From Opitutaceae bacterium EW11 (GTDB lineage: Bacteria; Verrucomicrobiota; Verrucomicrobiia; Opitutales; Opitutaceae): a stretch of 64,000 nucleotides of DNA. This document shows, piece by piece, positions 1-9,185 of this stretch. The notes under the pieces were generated by a model. It searched no databases and was not told the DNA's origin. It saw only the letters and a program-made list of their open reading frames with translations. Within the stretch, counting starts at the first letter, position 1; each line of letters begins with the position of its first letter. A program made the position numbers and the translations under genes. The stretch lies in contig QAYY01000011.1 in the NCBI GenBank assembly GCA_003054665.1, forward strand, positions 594,654 through 658,653, in the 5' to 3' direction.

Positions 1-668
1 TGGATGTTCACGTCAGTCTCCTCCATCAGCTTCAGCAAGTTGACCTGAACGCCGCGTCCGGAGACATCGCGACCGCCCATCGCGTTTGCGGCGGATGCGA
101 TCTTGTCGATTTCGTCGACGTAAATGATGCCGTATTGGGCCAGATCCACGTCGCCATCGGCTGCCTTGACCAGATCGCGGACGAGATCCTCGACGTCGCC
201 GCCCACGTATCCAGTTTCAGAGAACTTGGTCGCGTCGGCCTTGACCATCGGCACGCCGATCAGGCGGGCGATGCAGCGCATCAGATAGGTTTTGCCGACG
301 CCGGTCGGGCCGAGCAGCAGAATGTTTTGTTTGGCGTAATCGCGTTCCCGAAGCTCCGGATGCTCCAGGCATTCCCGGACATGGTTGTAGTGATCACAAA
401 TGGCTACCGATAGGACCTTTTTCGCCTCGGCCTGCTGGATAACAAACCGGTCCAGGTGATCGCGGATTTCCCTAGGTTTCAGGCTGAATTCACGGATCCT
501 TTTCAGCACCTCCGCGTGCTCAGCATCTGGCGCTTCTACGTCACCACGAACTCCTTCCGCGCGGCCCGCAGATCCCGGGAAGAAGGCCCGAAAGGGGGAA
601 CCTTTGAGGATATCCTGAATCTCTTTAGGCAGTTGCCCCGTCGGACTTTGCGCATCTTTTTCACTCAT
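1..668 (-). CDS. ClpX-like AAA+ ATPase lacking the zinc domain (3' end outside window)
   Basis: About 222 N-terminal residues are present; the gene runs off the left edge. It begins ATG at 668 (MSEKDAQS). A ClpX-type AAA+ core is visible: Walker A GPTGVGKT at residues 120-127, the pore-loop motif GYVG followed by GDVE, Walker B with IIYVDEIDK, and a DVSGRGVQ segment matching the ClpX DVSGEGVQ region. Family knowledge: ClpX unfolds proteins and feeds them to ClpP in the cytoplasm. Unlike standard ClpX, the first 60 residues contain no CxxC pairs, so the zinc-binding adaptor domain is absent, and the motif after GVQ reads LLKLMEETD instead of the usual LLKLLEGT. This marks a divergent ClpX-like subgroup rather than canonical ClpX. 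Whether it partners ClpP cannot be told because the IGF loop lies outside the window. Confidence 0.85.
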   Translation of the reverse strand, partial: MSEKDAQSPTGQLPKEIQDILKGSPFRAFFPGSAGRAEGVRGDVEAPDAEHAEVLKRIREFSLKPREIRDHLDRFVIQQAEAKKVLSVAICDHYNHVRECLEHPELRERDYAKQNILLLGPTGVGKTYLMRCIARLIGVPMVKADATKFSETGYVGGDVEDLVRDLVKAADGDVDLAQYGIIYVDEIDKIASAANAMGGRDVSGRGVQVNLLKLMEETDVNI

Positions 669-761
669 TTTTTATCGGAAATCGGGTCTTGCGGGTTGAC
701 GTAATACTTGAATTGCAAATTACTTAGGCAATCCAAACTGGATACAGAAAAGGATACCAAT

Positions 762-1070
762 ATGTCCACGAATCTAACGAAACGCGAAATCGTCCTGGAG
801 ATTTACGAGAAGACCGGGTTCCCGCAGAAGGAAGTGGTGGCAACGGTGCAGATGACGCTCGATATTATCATGAAGGCACTTGCCGAGGGACGGAACGTGG
901 AGCTTCGCAATTTTGGCGTGCTTGAGGTGCAGAAGCGCAAGTCGCGCATCGGCCGCAATCCGAACAAACCGGAAGCCGAAGTCGTGATTCCCGAGCGCGC
1001 GGTCGTGAAGTTCAAGTCTGGCAAGATCCTGAAGCAACTGCTGAAGAAACTGGATATCCAAAAACTCTAA
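762..1070 (+). CDS. HU/IHF family DNA-binding protein
   Basis: This 102-residue protein (from ATG 762, MSTNLTKREIV) has the full HU/IHF fold signature: an N-terminal helical pair, then the beta-arm with GRNPNKPEAEV and the C-terminal FKSGKILKQLL helix. The family binds DNA non-specifically or at bent sites as dimers and compacts the nucleoid. An in-frame upstream ATG at 708 would add 18 residues with no family counterpart, so 762 is preferred. The gene is monocistronic: it is divergent from the ClpX-like gene (about 93 bp between starts) and closed by a strong intrinsic terminator. Whether it is the HU or an IHF subunit cannot be decided from sequence alone. Confidence 0.93.
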   Translation: MSTNLTKREIVLEIYEKTGFPQKEVVATVQMTLDIIMKALAEGRNVELRNFGVLEVQKRKSRIGRNPNKPEAEVVIPERAVVKFKSGKILKQLLKKLDIQKL

Positions 1071-1096
1071 CTCCCGGGATCCTTTTCCATTTTTCG

Positions 1097-1123
1097 AGCC
1101 GGACCGGACGTCCGGCTTTTTTT
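1097..1123 (+). terminator. Intrinsic terminator of the HU-family gene
   Basis: Perfect 8-bp stem AGCCGGAC/GTCCGGCT with a 5-base loop (CGGAC), directly followed by seven T residues counting the last stem base, 27 bp after the stop codon. Confidence 0.9.
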
Positions 1124-1324
1124 GTGCCCGCAGGTGGGAGTCGGCTAGCCCGCAGCGAGCGGGGATTTCGATCGAGAGCGGACGCGTGAGGCTACCGATG
1201 GGGGGGGCGTCTCGGCGTCAGGCGCAGTTTCGGTATGCAGAGTGGACGTGGAGGGGCGCGGGTGGGGGCTGACGCGATTTTCGTGTCGCGCTCCGTAGGC
1301 ACGAACCGCAACGTTTTCGGCTCC

Positions 1325-2638
1325 ATGGCTACGTTTCAGACTCTACCCGGTTTCCGTGAGTTCTATCCCGACGTCCTCGCGCGTCGGAATCACATCTTCC
1401 GGTTGTGGAGGCAGACGGCGCATACGTTCGGCTTTGCCGAATACGACGCTCCGGTACTTGAGCCGCTCGAGCTCTACAAGACGAAGTCGGGAGACGAGAT
1501 CGAAGCTCAGCTCTTCAGTTTTACGGACAAAGGCGGCCGCGAGGTGGCGTTGCGTCCGGAAATGACACCGACGGTGTGCCGTCTGGTGGGAGACAAGGCG
1601 GCCACGCTGAAGCGCCCGATCAAGTGGTTCAGCATCGCTGAGTTTTATCGGTACGAGCGCATGCAGAAGGGGCGCGGTCGCTGCTTTTTCCAGTTCAACG
1701 CCGATATCTTCGGAGAACCGGGCGTGGAGGCGGAAACCGAGCTGATTGCTCTGCTCGCGCAGTGCCTCTGTTCGTTCGGGCTGACGGAGCACGATTTCTA
1801 TATCCGCCTGAGCGATCGCAATCTTTGGTTCTATTACCTCGAGGCGCTGGGCTTGGACGAAGCCCGCGTTCGCGGCGTCCTGACAGCGGTGGACCGTTAC
1901 GAGAAACTCGGGGACGATGCCTTCAAGGCGTATGCGGAGCAGTTCGGAGCGTTGTCCGACGAGTTGAAGGGCAAGATCCTCGCCTTTCTCCAGGTGAAGT
2001 CGCTGGCCGCGCTGGAAGCCACGGTAGCGGCGGTGGGCGGTGACAAGTTGGCGGCGCGACTGAGCGACTGGCGAAAACTTCTCGGGAATCTCGACGCGAT
2101 GGGCCTGAGCCGATTCGTGGAGGTCGACCTCGGTGTGGTCCGCGGTCTGGCCTACTACACGGGCTTCGTTTTTGAAGCCTTCGACCGCAAGGGCGAACTC
2201 CGGGCCCTCGCGGGCGGCGGACGCTACGACAATCTGGTCGGGAAACTTGGATACGCGGAATTGCCCGCCGTGGGCTTTGCGATCGGCGACATGACGTTTG
2301 CCCTGTTGCTTGAGCAGCGCGGGCTCATGCCGACGCTGGTGCAGGCTCCGGACGTGTATGCCGTGATCGGCGGGGAAAAGGAACGCCTGGCGGCCTTTGC
2401 CGACATCCACGCACTCCGCGCCTCCGGTTTCCGGGTCGACTATCCGATGAAGGAGATCGCCTTCGGCAAGCAGTTCAAAGCCGCAGCCGAATCCGGCGCA
2501 AAACTCGCCTTGATCTACGGTGGAGACGAACTGGCCAAGGGCGTGGTGAAAATCCGCAACCTGGCGGATCGCTCCGAACTCGAGGTGCCGAAGGCGCAAT
2601 TGCACGCCACGGTCCGCGATTTCCTGAGCCACGACTGA
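1325..2638 (+). CDS. hisS: Histidine--tRNA ligase
   Basis: A 437-residue class II aminoacyl-tRNA synthetase that charges tRNA-His in the cytoplasm. Motif 1 region (TLPGFREFYPD), motif 2 (FSIAEFYRYERMQKGRGRCFFQFN), the histidine-specific GLAYYTG motif and motif 3 (GGGRYDNL, then AVGFAIGDM) are all visible in order, and a C-terminal anticodon-binding domain follows (from about residue 340). ATG 1325 is chosen because MATFQTLPGF aligns with the family N terminus; the frame is open further upstream to 1235 but adds unrelated residues. No Shine-Dalgarno sequence is evident, as for many genes here. HisZ, the catalytically dead paralogue, is unlikely because of full length and the intact GLAYYTG. 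Confidence 0.94.
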   Translation: MATFQTLPGFREFYPDVLARRNHIFRLWRQTAHTFGFAEYDAPVLEPLELYKTKSGDEIEAQLFSFTDKGGREVALRPEMTPTVCRLVGDKAATLKRPIKWFSIAEFYRYERMQKGRGRCFFQFNADIFGEPGVEAETELIALLAQCLCSFGLTEHDFYIRLSDRNLWFYYLEALGLDEARVRGVLTAVDRYEKLGDDAFKAYAEQFGALSDELKGKILAFLQVKSLAALEATVAAVGGDKLAARLSDWRKLLGNLDAMGLSRFVEVDLGVVRGLAYYTGFVFEAFDRKGELRALAGGGRYDNLVGKLGYAELPAVGFAIGDMTFALLLEQRGLMPTLVQAPDVYAVIGGEKERLAAFADIHALRASGFRVDYPMKEIAFGKQFKAAAESGAKLALIYGGDELAKGVVKIRNLADRSELEVPKAQLHATVRDFLSHD

Positions 2639-2715
2639 GCGGACTTCGCGCCCGCTGACTTGGCGGGCCTGGCCTGGCGTTGTCGGGCGGACGGTCGCTT
2701 CCGCTCCCTTCGCCG

Positions 2716-3126
2716 TTACGAGAGATTTTCCGGACCGAAGGCGGCGGGCAGGAGGGCGTCGAGCGTCGTCTCGATGAGGTCGGTCGATTTGCAGGTCGAG
2801 ATCACCGTCGCCGTCGGACCAAACTCGTTGATGACCTGCCGACACGCGCCGCACGGAGGCGTAGCGGTGCTCGTCGGCGTGTAGACCGCGATGCACTGGA
2901 TCTTTTTCTCCCCCGCCGCGATCGCGGAGAAGATCGCGGTGCGCTCGGCGCAATTGCAGAGACCGTAGGAGGCGTTCTCGACATTGCAGCCGGTGTAGAC
3001 CTTTCCGGAACCGGCGAGCACCGCCGCTCCGACCTGGAAATGTGAATACGGAGCGTACGCTCGTTTCGATGTCTGGCGTGCAAGCTGGATCAGCCGCTTG
3101 CGAAGGGGAGCTGTGAGTGTGGGCAT
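2716..3126 (-). CDS. cdd: Cytidine deaminase
   Basis: A 136-residue homotetramer-type cytidine deaminase that converts cytidine/deoxycytidine to uridine/deoxyuridine in pyrimidine salvage. The zinc site is intact: C59-A-E61 supplies a ligand and the catalytic glutamate, and PCGAC (C92, C95) supplies the other two thiolates; the substrate-binding NVENASYG precedes it. Length is normal for the family. It converges with hisS (77 bp apart) and is transcribed alone or as a distal gene after nothing obvious; the nearest upstream gene, kbl, lies downstream in the coordinate sense on the same strand at 156 bp distance. Confidence 0.95.
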   Translation of the reverse strand: MPTLTAPLRKRLIQLARQTSKRAYAPYSHFQVGAAVLAGSGKVYTGCNVENASYGLCNCAERTAIFSAIAAGEKKIQCIAVYTPTSTATPPCGACRQVINEFGPTATVISTCKSTDLIETTLDALLPAAFGPENLS

Positions 3127-3282
3127 GGGATCGTCCCGCTGCGGGGCGGGTGGTGGATGATGTGAAGCGTATATTGGCGGGTGCCGGGGGCAGGCGAGCG
3201 CGGGATCGCCGCAGCGCTGGCTGCTCCGATCAGTGGCCTGCGGCGTTTTGCCGGCGAGCTGCGAACGACAAACGGCCCAAAC

Positions 3283-4473
3283 CTATCCCGCCATCTCCTT
3301 CCGAACCGCGGCGAACTGCTCGATGGCGAACGCGAGGTCCTCCTTCGAATGGGCCGCGCTCACCTGGGTGCGGATCCGCGCCTGGCCCTTGGCCACGACC
3401 GGATAAAAGAAGCCGACGGCATACACGCCACGTTCGAGCAGGCGCGCCGACATTTGCTGCGCGAGGTGCGCCTCGCCGAGCATGATCGGAACGATCGGGT
3501 GTGTGCCGGGCTTGATCGTAAGCCCGGCTTTCGTGAGGCCGTCGCGGTAGAATTTCGTGTTTTCCGCGAGGCGATCGCGCAGTGCGGTGGAGGAGCGCAG
3601 GATATCCAGGACCTTGAGCGATGCGCCGACGATGGCCGGGGCCAGCGTATTCGAGAACAGGTACGGACGGGAACGTTGGCGGAGGAGTTCGATGAACTCT
3701 TTTTTGCCGCTGGTGTAGCCGCCGGAAGCTCCTCCCAGGGCCTTCCCCAGGGTGCCTGTGATCAGGTCCAGCTTTCCCATCACGCCGTGGTACTCGTGCG
3801 TGCCGCGACCGGTGCGGCCCAGGAATCCGGCGGCGTGACAGTCGTCCATCATTACGGCCGCCCCGAATCGCTCCGCGAGGGCGATGATGCGCGGAAGGTT
3901 CGCGATGGTGCCGTCCATCGAAAATACGCCGTCGGTGGCGACCATCGAGAACCGCGCGCCGGCGGACCGTGCTGCGAGCAGCTGAGCCTCGAGATCGTCC
4001 ATGTCGTTGTGACGGTAGCGAAATCGTTGTGCTTTGCTCAGCCGGATGCCGTCGATGATGGACGCGTGGTTCAGTTCGTCGCTGATGATCGCGTCTTCGG
4101 CACCCAGCACGGTTTCGAACAAGCCGCCGTTCGCGTCGAAGGCGGACGGGTAGAGAATCGTATCCTCGGTGCCGAAGAAATCGCTCAGCGCTGCCTCGAG
4201 CTGCTTGTGGATGGATTGTGTGCCGCAGATGAAACGGACGGACGCCATCCCGAACCCCCACTGGTCGAGTGCCGCGCGAGCCGCGGCGACGACCTCGGGA
4301 TGGTCCGCCAGCCCCAGGTAATTGTTGGCGCAGAGGTTCAGGACCTCACGGCCGTCAGCCAGGCGAACGCGGGCGTTTTGAGGCGAACCGATGATGCGTT
4401 CGCGCTTGGTCAGGCCGGACGATTCGATCTCGGCCAGCACCGTGCGAATGTGCGAGAGGAAGTCGGGGTTCAT
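3283..4473 (-). CDS. kbl: Glycine C-acetyltransferase (2-amino-3-ketobutyrate CoA ligase)
   Basis: A 396-residue PLP-dependent alpha-oxoamine synthase. It cleaves 2-amino-3-ketobutyrate with CoA into glycine and acetyl-CoA, the second step of threonine degradation. The PLP lysine is K244 in [14 protein letters not shown]; the cofactor-contacting DDCHAAGF (D210-D211-H213) and the [10 protein letters not shown] motif are present. Length matches E. coli Kbl (398). It follows tdh with a gap of a single base, so the two are translationally linked as a tdh-kbl operon; this context separates it from the close relatives BioF and HemA. Confidence 0.96.
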   Translation of the reverse strand: MNPDFLSHIRTVLAEIESSGLTKRERIIGSPQNARVRLADGREVLNLCANNYLGLADHPEVVAAARAALDQWGFGMASVRFICGTQSIHKQLEAALSDFFGTEDTILYPSAFDANGGLFETVLGAEDAIISDELNHASIIDGIRLSKAQRFRYRHNDMDDLEAQLLAARSAGARFSMVATDGVFSMDGTIANLPRIIALAERFGAAVMMDDCHAAGFLGRTGRGTHEYHGVMGKLDLITGTLGKALGGASGGYTSGKKEFIELLRQRSRPYLFSNTLAPAIVGASLKVLDILRSSTALRDRLAENTKFYRDGLTKAGLTIKPGTHPIVPIMLGEAHLAQQMSARLLERGVYAVGFFYPVVAKGQARIRTQVSAAHSKEDLAFAIEQFAAVRKEMAG

Positions 4474-4474
4474 G

Positions 4475-5500
4475 TCATTCCCAATTCAATACGATCTTGC
4501 CGCTCTTCCCCGAACGCATCAGGTCGAAGCCGGTTTGGAACTCGGTGAACGGGAAGCGGTGCGTGATGACCGGAGAGATATCGAGGCCGCTCTGGATCAT
4601 GGCCGTCATCTTGTACCAGGTCTCGTACATCTCCCGCCCGTAAATGCCCTTGATCGTGAGCATATTGAAGACCACGGCGTTCCAGTCGATCGCCGCGGCC
4701 TCGGGGATGATGCCGAGAAGGGCAATGCGTCCGCCGTGAAACATGTTCCCGATCATGTCGTTCAACGCCTTCGGGTTTCCCGACATTTCCAGGCCGACGT
4801 CGAAACCTTCCTTCATGCCGAGTTCGCGCTGCACTTCGCGCAACGACTCGGTGCGGACATCGACCGTGCGGGTGGCTCCCATCTTGCGGGCGAGGGCCAG
4901 CCGGTCGGGATTCACGTCCGTGACGACGACGTTCCGGGCTCCGGCCTTCTTGACGATCGCGACCGCCATGCAGCCGATCGGCCCCGCGCCGGTGATGAGC
5001 ACGTCTTCGCCCACCAGATCGAACTGAAGGGCCGTATGCGTGGCGTTGCCCAGGGGGTCGAAGCAGGAGAGAACGTCCAGCGGGATCGCGGGATCGACGT
5101 GCACCGCGTTGGAGGCGGGGATGCAGAGGTACTCGGCGAAAGCGCCGTCGCGGTTGACCCCGACGCCCTTTGTATCCTTGCAGAGGTGACGCCGGCCGGC
5201 GAGGCAGTTGCGGCAATGCCCGCAGACGATGTGGCCTTCGCCATCGACGAGGTCGCCGATGGCGAACCCTTGGACGTTCTCACCGACGGCCGCGATCTCG
5301 CCGACAAACTCGTGGCCGATGACCATCGGCGGTTTGATCGTTTTCTGGGCCCAGGCGTCCCAGTTGTAGATATGGACGTCGGTTCCGCAGATGGAGGTTT
5401 TCTTGATCTTGATCAGGACATCATTGATGCCGGGCGTCGGCACGGGGACTTCGACAAGCTCAAGTCCCGCTGCAGGCCGCGTCTTCGCGATCGCGCGCAT
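4475..5500 (-). CDS. tdh: L-threonine 3-dehydrogenase
   Basis: A 341-residue zinc-dependent medium-chain dehydrogenase, exactly the length of E. coli Tdh. It oxidises L-threonine with NAD+ to 2-amino-3-ketobutyrate, which kbl then cleaves. Catalytic-zinc residues C38 (SICGTD) and H63-E64 (GHEF) are present, as are the four structural-zinc cysteines C93, C96, C99 and C107; a Rossmann glycine motif (GAGPIG) lies in the middle. ATG 5500 (MRAIAKTR) is chosen because upstream in-frame ATGs would translate the intergenic repeat. First gene of the tdh-kbl operon; the repeat element at 5595-5674 lies just upstream of it. Confidence 0.96.
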   Translation of the reverse strand: MRAIAKTRPAAGLELVEVPVPTPGINDVLIKIKKTSICGTDVHIYNWDAWAQKTIKPPMVIGHEFVGEIAAVGENVQGFAIGDLVDGEGHIVCGHCRNCLAGRRHLCKDTKGVGVNRDGAFAEYLCIPASNAVHVDPAIPLDVLSCFDPLGNATHTALQFDLVGEDVLITGAGPIGCMAVAIVKKAGARNVVVTDVNPDRLALARKMGATRTVDVRTESLREVQRELGMKEGFDVGLEMSGNPKALNDMIGNMFHGGRIALLGIIPEAAAIDWNAVVFNMLTIKGIYGREMYETWYKMTAMIQSGLDISPVITHRFPFTEFQTGFDLMRSGKSGKIVLNWE

Positions 5501-5594
5501 TTTTGAGGGGAGCATTTTTTTGTCCGCAGAAATGGCCCACTTTTCGGAAAATGGAAAGCGTGCCGAAGGGGCAGCCGCCCCGCCGCGGGGCGGA

Positions 5595-5674
5595 GGAGTT
5601 GGAATTTGGGAATTGGAAGTTCGGACCAGGCGCGACGCTTGCGGCCAACTTCCAACCACCAATTTCCAACTTCC
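5595..5674. repeat. Inverted-repeat element with GAAGTTG-type heptamer arms
   Basis: Left arm 5595-5621 and right arm 5647-5674 pair with about 23 of 27 positions matching and one gap. Each arm is a run of degenerate 7-bp units (GGAGTTG, GAATTTG, GGAATTG, GAAGTTC on the left; TTGGAAA-like units in the complement on the right). GC-rich palindromic sequence flanks both arms. It fills most of the gap between tdh and the S9 peptidase stop. A single arm of the same family lies at 16148-16180. Too short to encode anything. Confidence 0.7.
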
Positions 5675-5695
5675 CCCGCCGCGTCCGCGGCGCGG

Positions 5696-7975
5696 CTAAG
5701 GCTCCACCCGGCCGATGAAACGTTGGAAAAACTCGTCGAGCCTCACCAGGCGGTCGATCCGCTGTTTGGGATCTCCGGTTCGACTGAGTTCGTGGGAGGC
5801 GCCGGGGTAGCGGACGTATTCGACGGGCGATCCGAGGACCTTGAGTGACTTGTAGAGCATCTCGCTCTGAATCACGCCGGCGCGCATATCCACGTCGCCT
5901 TGCTTGATCAGGAGCGGGGTGGTGATGCGGGTTACCAGGGAAAGCGGGGACTGCGCGTCGAGCAGAGCGCGAATTTCCGGCTGCCACGGGTAACCGCCGA
6001 AATGATACGGCACGAGCCGCCAGGCGTTTCCTTCGCCGAAGAACATCGAAAGATCGTAGACCCCGCGCTGCGCCGCGGCGGCCTTGAACCGGTGGTCCTG
6101 GGTGATGATCCAGGCGGTGAGATAGCCGCCGTAGCTTCCCCCCGTGATCACCTGGCGGTCCCGGTCGATCCAGGGAAGGGTGAGGGCCGCGTCGGTCGAC
6201 GCGAGCACGTCGGCGCCCGGGCCCGGTCCCCAGTTGCGAAAATTCTCCCGCTGGAATCCGTAGCCGTAGCCGGTCGAACCGCGGGGATTGCAGTACATCA
6301 CGGCGTACCCACGCGATGCGAAGTACTGGAATTCGTGCCACATCGTGGCGTCGCCGGGACCCCACATCGCCTGCGGACCGCCGTGGATTTGAACGAGAAG
6401 GGGGCAACGCCGGTTGCCTTCGAGGCCGGGCGGGCGGAGGACCCAAGAGTCGATTTGGAGGCCATCGGCCGTGGTGATCTCACGCCGCTCGGGCAGGCTG
6501 ATCGCCTTGCCCTTGAGCCAGTCGGCATTGTGCGCGGTGAGGACGATCGGCTCCTCGCCGCGGAGGTTGAAAAGATTCAGCTCAAACGGATTGCTGGGGC
6601 GGGTGACGACGGCGGCGATTCCGCGGCTGGAGACGTCGAACTCGTGGATCCCGTTCACGAAACTGGTGAGCCGTTCAATTTTCCCCCCGAGCAGGGGGAC
6701 GGTGAAAAGCGGATACGCGCCATTGCTCGGGGCGGTGAAATAGATCGATTGGCTGTCGGCCGCCCATTTGAAACTCCGCACGGTCCGGTCGAGCCGGGTG
6801 GTGAGGAAACGGCGGGGTCCGCCGCGCGTCGGCAGAACGCACAGCACGGCCTGCCCGTATCCCGAGAGCGAAAGATCGTTGGCCAGGAACGCGATCATGC
6901 CCCCGTCGGGCGACACCGCCGGAGAGGTGTAGGCGAACTGATCGTCGTGCAGCAGCCGTTTCATCGGGCCGCCGGTGGTGTTCACCACCCACAGATCGCG
7001 TTCCAGGATTCGGTCCGGGTGTTCGCTGACTTGGGCATCGCCGCTGAAGATGATCTGGAGCCCGGTCGGGGAAAAATACCAGCTGGCGTCCTGATAGCTC
7101 GCGAAACCGGGCGTGAGTGGAATCGGAGAAGCGCCTTCTTCCGCTTCGATGACATAGAGGTGGCTGAAGGTTTCCGTTGGCTCGAGATCCTGCTCGCCGA
7201 GGAAATCGAGCCGGGTGGTGACCCTTGGATTTCCTTCGACCTCATTCTTGGCGAGCCATTCGCGCTGTTCTTGAAGAGTGCCATCGGGGCGTGCGACCAC
7301 CGGCGGCTGAACGGCGCCGCCTTTTGGGTTGTGCGACTTGGCGGCCCAGTTGGCCGTATCCGCAAAATCGCGACCCGGCCGCTCGCCGCGCCAGGGCATC
7401 GGGCTGTCCGGCTGAACGAGCTCCAGCTCGCGCCGCGCATCCCAGAGCGCGAGTTGGGCGGAGAACAGAATGCGGCCGCCGTCGGGCGACCAAACCGGGT
7501 GATCCGCGCCGGTCGAAAAGCGCGTGAGCTGGAAAGCCTCTCCGCCTCCCGGCATGCCCAGCGGAAGAATCCAGATCTGCGGTTTTTCCTTCTCTACCCG
7601 GACAAACGCCAGCCTGTCGCCCGCCGGATGCCAAACCGGTGAGAACGAGTCGGAGTCGCCGCGCGTGAGCTGCCGCGGCGGCGCGCTGCTGTCGGCGAGC
7701 GCAAGCCAGAGCTGGGTGCGGTAGACGTAGTCGCCCGGTTTTCCGGGACGCTCTTCGATCGTGCGGACAGTGTAGACGATCTTCTTTCCGTCCGGGGAGT
7801 AGGTGGGGGAATCCAGCTCCTTTACCTTGAGCAGATCCGTCGCGGTGATCAGAGAGTCCGGTTTCGGGGCTGCTGCGACGGAGCGCGCAAGGAAGGGAAG
7901 GCACGCAAACGGCGCGGCGAAAAGGGCGACGCGAAAAAGCCGCAGAAGGCGAGGAGTGTGGCGTTTCCGCGGCAC
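5696..7975 (-). CDS. Secreted S9-family (prolyl oligopeptidase-like) serine peptidase
   Basis: About 759 residues from a GTG at 7975; the frame is open to an ATG at 8086 but only the GTG puts a clean signal peptide (basic VPRKRHTPRLLRLFR, hydrophobic stretch, AAAP cleavage region) at the N terminus. The protein then has WD40-like TolB beta-propeller repeats (several YSPDGKK/WSPDGG motifs, residues ~30-480) and a C-terminal alpha/beta hydrolase domain with HGGPQ, the nucleophile motif GGSYGGY, an Asp in QGDVD and the terminal His in GASHE. Such enzymes are dipeptidyl/acylaminoacyl peptidases acting on short peptides, here probably in the periplasm. Exact specificity is unknown. Not obviously in an operon. 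Confidence 0.9.
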   Translation of the reverse strand: MPRKRHTPRLLRLFRVALFAAPFACLPFLARSVAAAPKPDSLITATDLLKVKELDSPTYSPDGKKIVYTVRTIEERPGKPGDYVYRTQLWLALADSSAPPRQLTRGDSDSFSPVWHPAGDRLAFVRVEKEKPQIWILPLGMPGGGEAFQLTRFSTGADHPVWSPDGGRILFSAQLALWDARRELELVQPDSPMPWRGERPGRDFADTANWAAKSHNPKGGAVQPPVVARPDGTLQEQREWLAKNEVEGNPRVTTRLDFLGEQDLEPTETFSHLYVIEAEEGASPIPLTPGFASYQDASWYFSPTGLQIIFSGDAQVSEHPDRILERDLWVVNTTGGPMKRLLHDDQFAYTSPAVSPDGGMIAFLANDLSLSGYGQAVLCVLPTRGGPRRFLTTRLDRTVRSFKWAADSQSIYFTAPSNGAYPLFTVPLLGGKIERLTSFVNGIHEFDVSSRGIAAVVTRPSNPFELNLFNLRGEEPIVLTAHNADWLKGKAISLPERREITTADGLQIDSWVLRPPGLEGNRRCPLLVQIHGGPQAMWGPGDATMWHEFQYFASRGYAVMYCNPRGSTGYGYGFQRENFRNWGPGPGADVLASTDAALTLPWIDRDRQVITGGSYGGYLTAWIITQDHRFKAAAAQRGVYDLSMFFGEGNAWRLVPYHFGGYPWQPEIRALLDAQSPLSLVTRITTPLLIKQGDVDMRAGVIQSEMLYKSLKVLGSPVEYVRYPGASHELSRTGDPKQRIDRLVRLDEFFQRFIGRVEP

Positions 7976-8326
7976 GTTCAGCGGAGTGCGGCAGCGAGCA
8001 GGCAGCCGAACCTCGGGTACAGGCGGCTTTGAGACCTGATCAGGGCGCCGGAACTGTGAGTCCTCACGACGGGAGGGAAAGGGCAATCACCATGGTGGGC
8101 AATTGTGAAAACGGCACGCAATGTCAGTGACTTGAGCGGGGCGCGAACGTGGCGCTACCTGAGGCAATGACGGCGCGCGTTGTAGTCGAAGCGCAACGCC
8201 TCGGCCCCGACGTTGGCTTCTGCATGCTCGGGCGACCGACGAGACCTGCGACGGAGCGCGTCATCGTGGCCTTTTGCTTTTCCGGATTAAGCGGCCGCTT
8301 CCGGTCGAGAGGATCGTTCGATCCGG
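7976..8326. other. Gap between S9 peptidase and HD gene, no gene recognised
   Basis: About 350 bp between two minus-strand genes. The first 110 bp could be a longer N terminus of the peptidase if the ATG at 8086 were used. I see no conserved open frame, hairpin with a T tract, or repeat arm in the rest. Confidence 0.5.
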
Positions 8327-8947
8327 TTACTTCGCTGAGGCGGGGGCCCCAGGACCTCGTTGTAGGTTTCCCTTGGCTACGGCGTCCTCGATCATTTTCG
8401 CTGCGTACTCCCAGAGGGCGACCGAACCTTCGGCGATGTGTTTGTTGCGGGCGACCACGCGGTCATGGGTGACGCCGTGTTTTTGCCAGGCCGCGCCTTC
8501 CGTGAGGCAGTTGAGCAGCATGGGTTGGAAGCGGTCGAGTGCGGCGGCGAACTTCGCCTCGGGCGTGGTCCGCTCTTCGAATTCGTCCCAGAGGCCGCGA
8601 ATCTCCTTCGTCTGATCGGGCGGCAATAAGCCGAAAATCCGGTCGGCCGCCTTGGCTTCCCGTTCGTGTTGGTCGGCCATCCGGGCTGTGTCGTAGGCGA
8701 ACGTGTCCCCCGCATCGATTTCCACGAGATCGTGGATGATGAGCATTTTGATCACGCGGAGCAGATTCACGTTTGGCACGTTGGCGTGTTCGGCCAGGAC
8801 GATCGCCGCGAGCGTCAGATGCCAGGAGTGCTCGGCATCGTTCTCGCGGCGGCGATCCGTCGTGACCAGCGTCTGCCGGAAGATGTTTTTGAGCCGGTCG
8901 ACCTCGGCGATGAATTGAATCTGCTGCGCCAAACGTTCGGAGATCAT
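8327..8947 (-). CDS. HD-domain hydrolase (YfbR/5'-nucleotidase-like)
   Basis: A 206-residue HD-domain protein of the type represented by YfbR (COG1896). Metal-ligand residues are visible in order: H in ENDAEHSWHLT, the paired HD in IIHDLVEID, and a distal D in ALDRFQPML. YfbR-type enzymes dephosphorylate deoxynucleoside 5'-monophosphates, but many relatives are uncharacterised, so the substrate is left open. ATG 8947 (MISERLAQQI) aligns with the family start; an upstream ATG at 9109 adds an unrelated proline-rich stretch. Divergent from serA with 238 bp between starts. Confidence 0.85.
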   Translation of the reverse strand: MISERLAQQIQFIAEVDRLKNIFRQTLVTTDRRRENDAEHSWHLTLAAIVLAEHANVPNVNLLRVIKMLIIHDLVEIDAGDTFAYDTARMADQHEREAKAADRIFGLLPPDQTKEIRGLWDEFEERTTPEAKFAAALDRFQPMLLNCLTEGAAWQKHGVTHDRVVARNKHIAEGSVALWEYAAKMIEDAVAKGNLQRGPGAPASAK

Positions 8948-9185
8948 AGTTGCAGCGCCGAAGCGCTTCGAAAGGGAAGGAGGGGAGGGACGCGATGGAA
9001 AGGGAAAAGGCGGCGTGCGCGTATCGCCGGTGGCAGTCCGGAGCTGATTCCAAATGGGGACTCGCCAAGGCGGCACAGCTGGCATGCGAAATAGATCCCG
9101 GCTGAACACTGATCATCCTGGGGACGGCCCAAGCTTTTCCTTGCTCCCTCGCGGGGACCACTTTTCGCTGGCCTCTCCCATCCGT

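Noticed and set aside
696-724. Sigma-70 promoter before the HU-family gene (TTGACG at 696)
   Set aside because: The -35-like box is good, but no acceptable -10 box lies at 16-18 bp spacing.
1343-2953. Long open frame antisense to hisS (over 500 codons)
   Set aside because: High-GC shadow frame: its sequence has no domain pattern and mirrors the codon structure of hisS.
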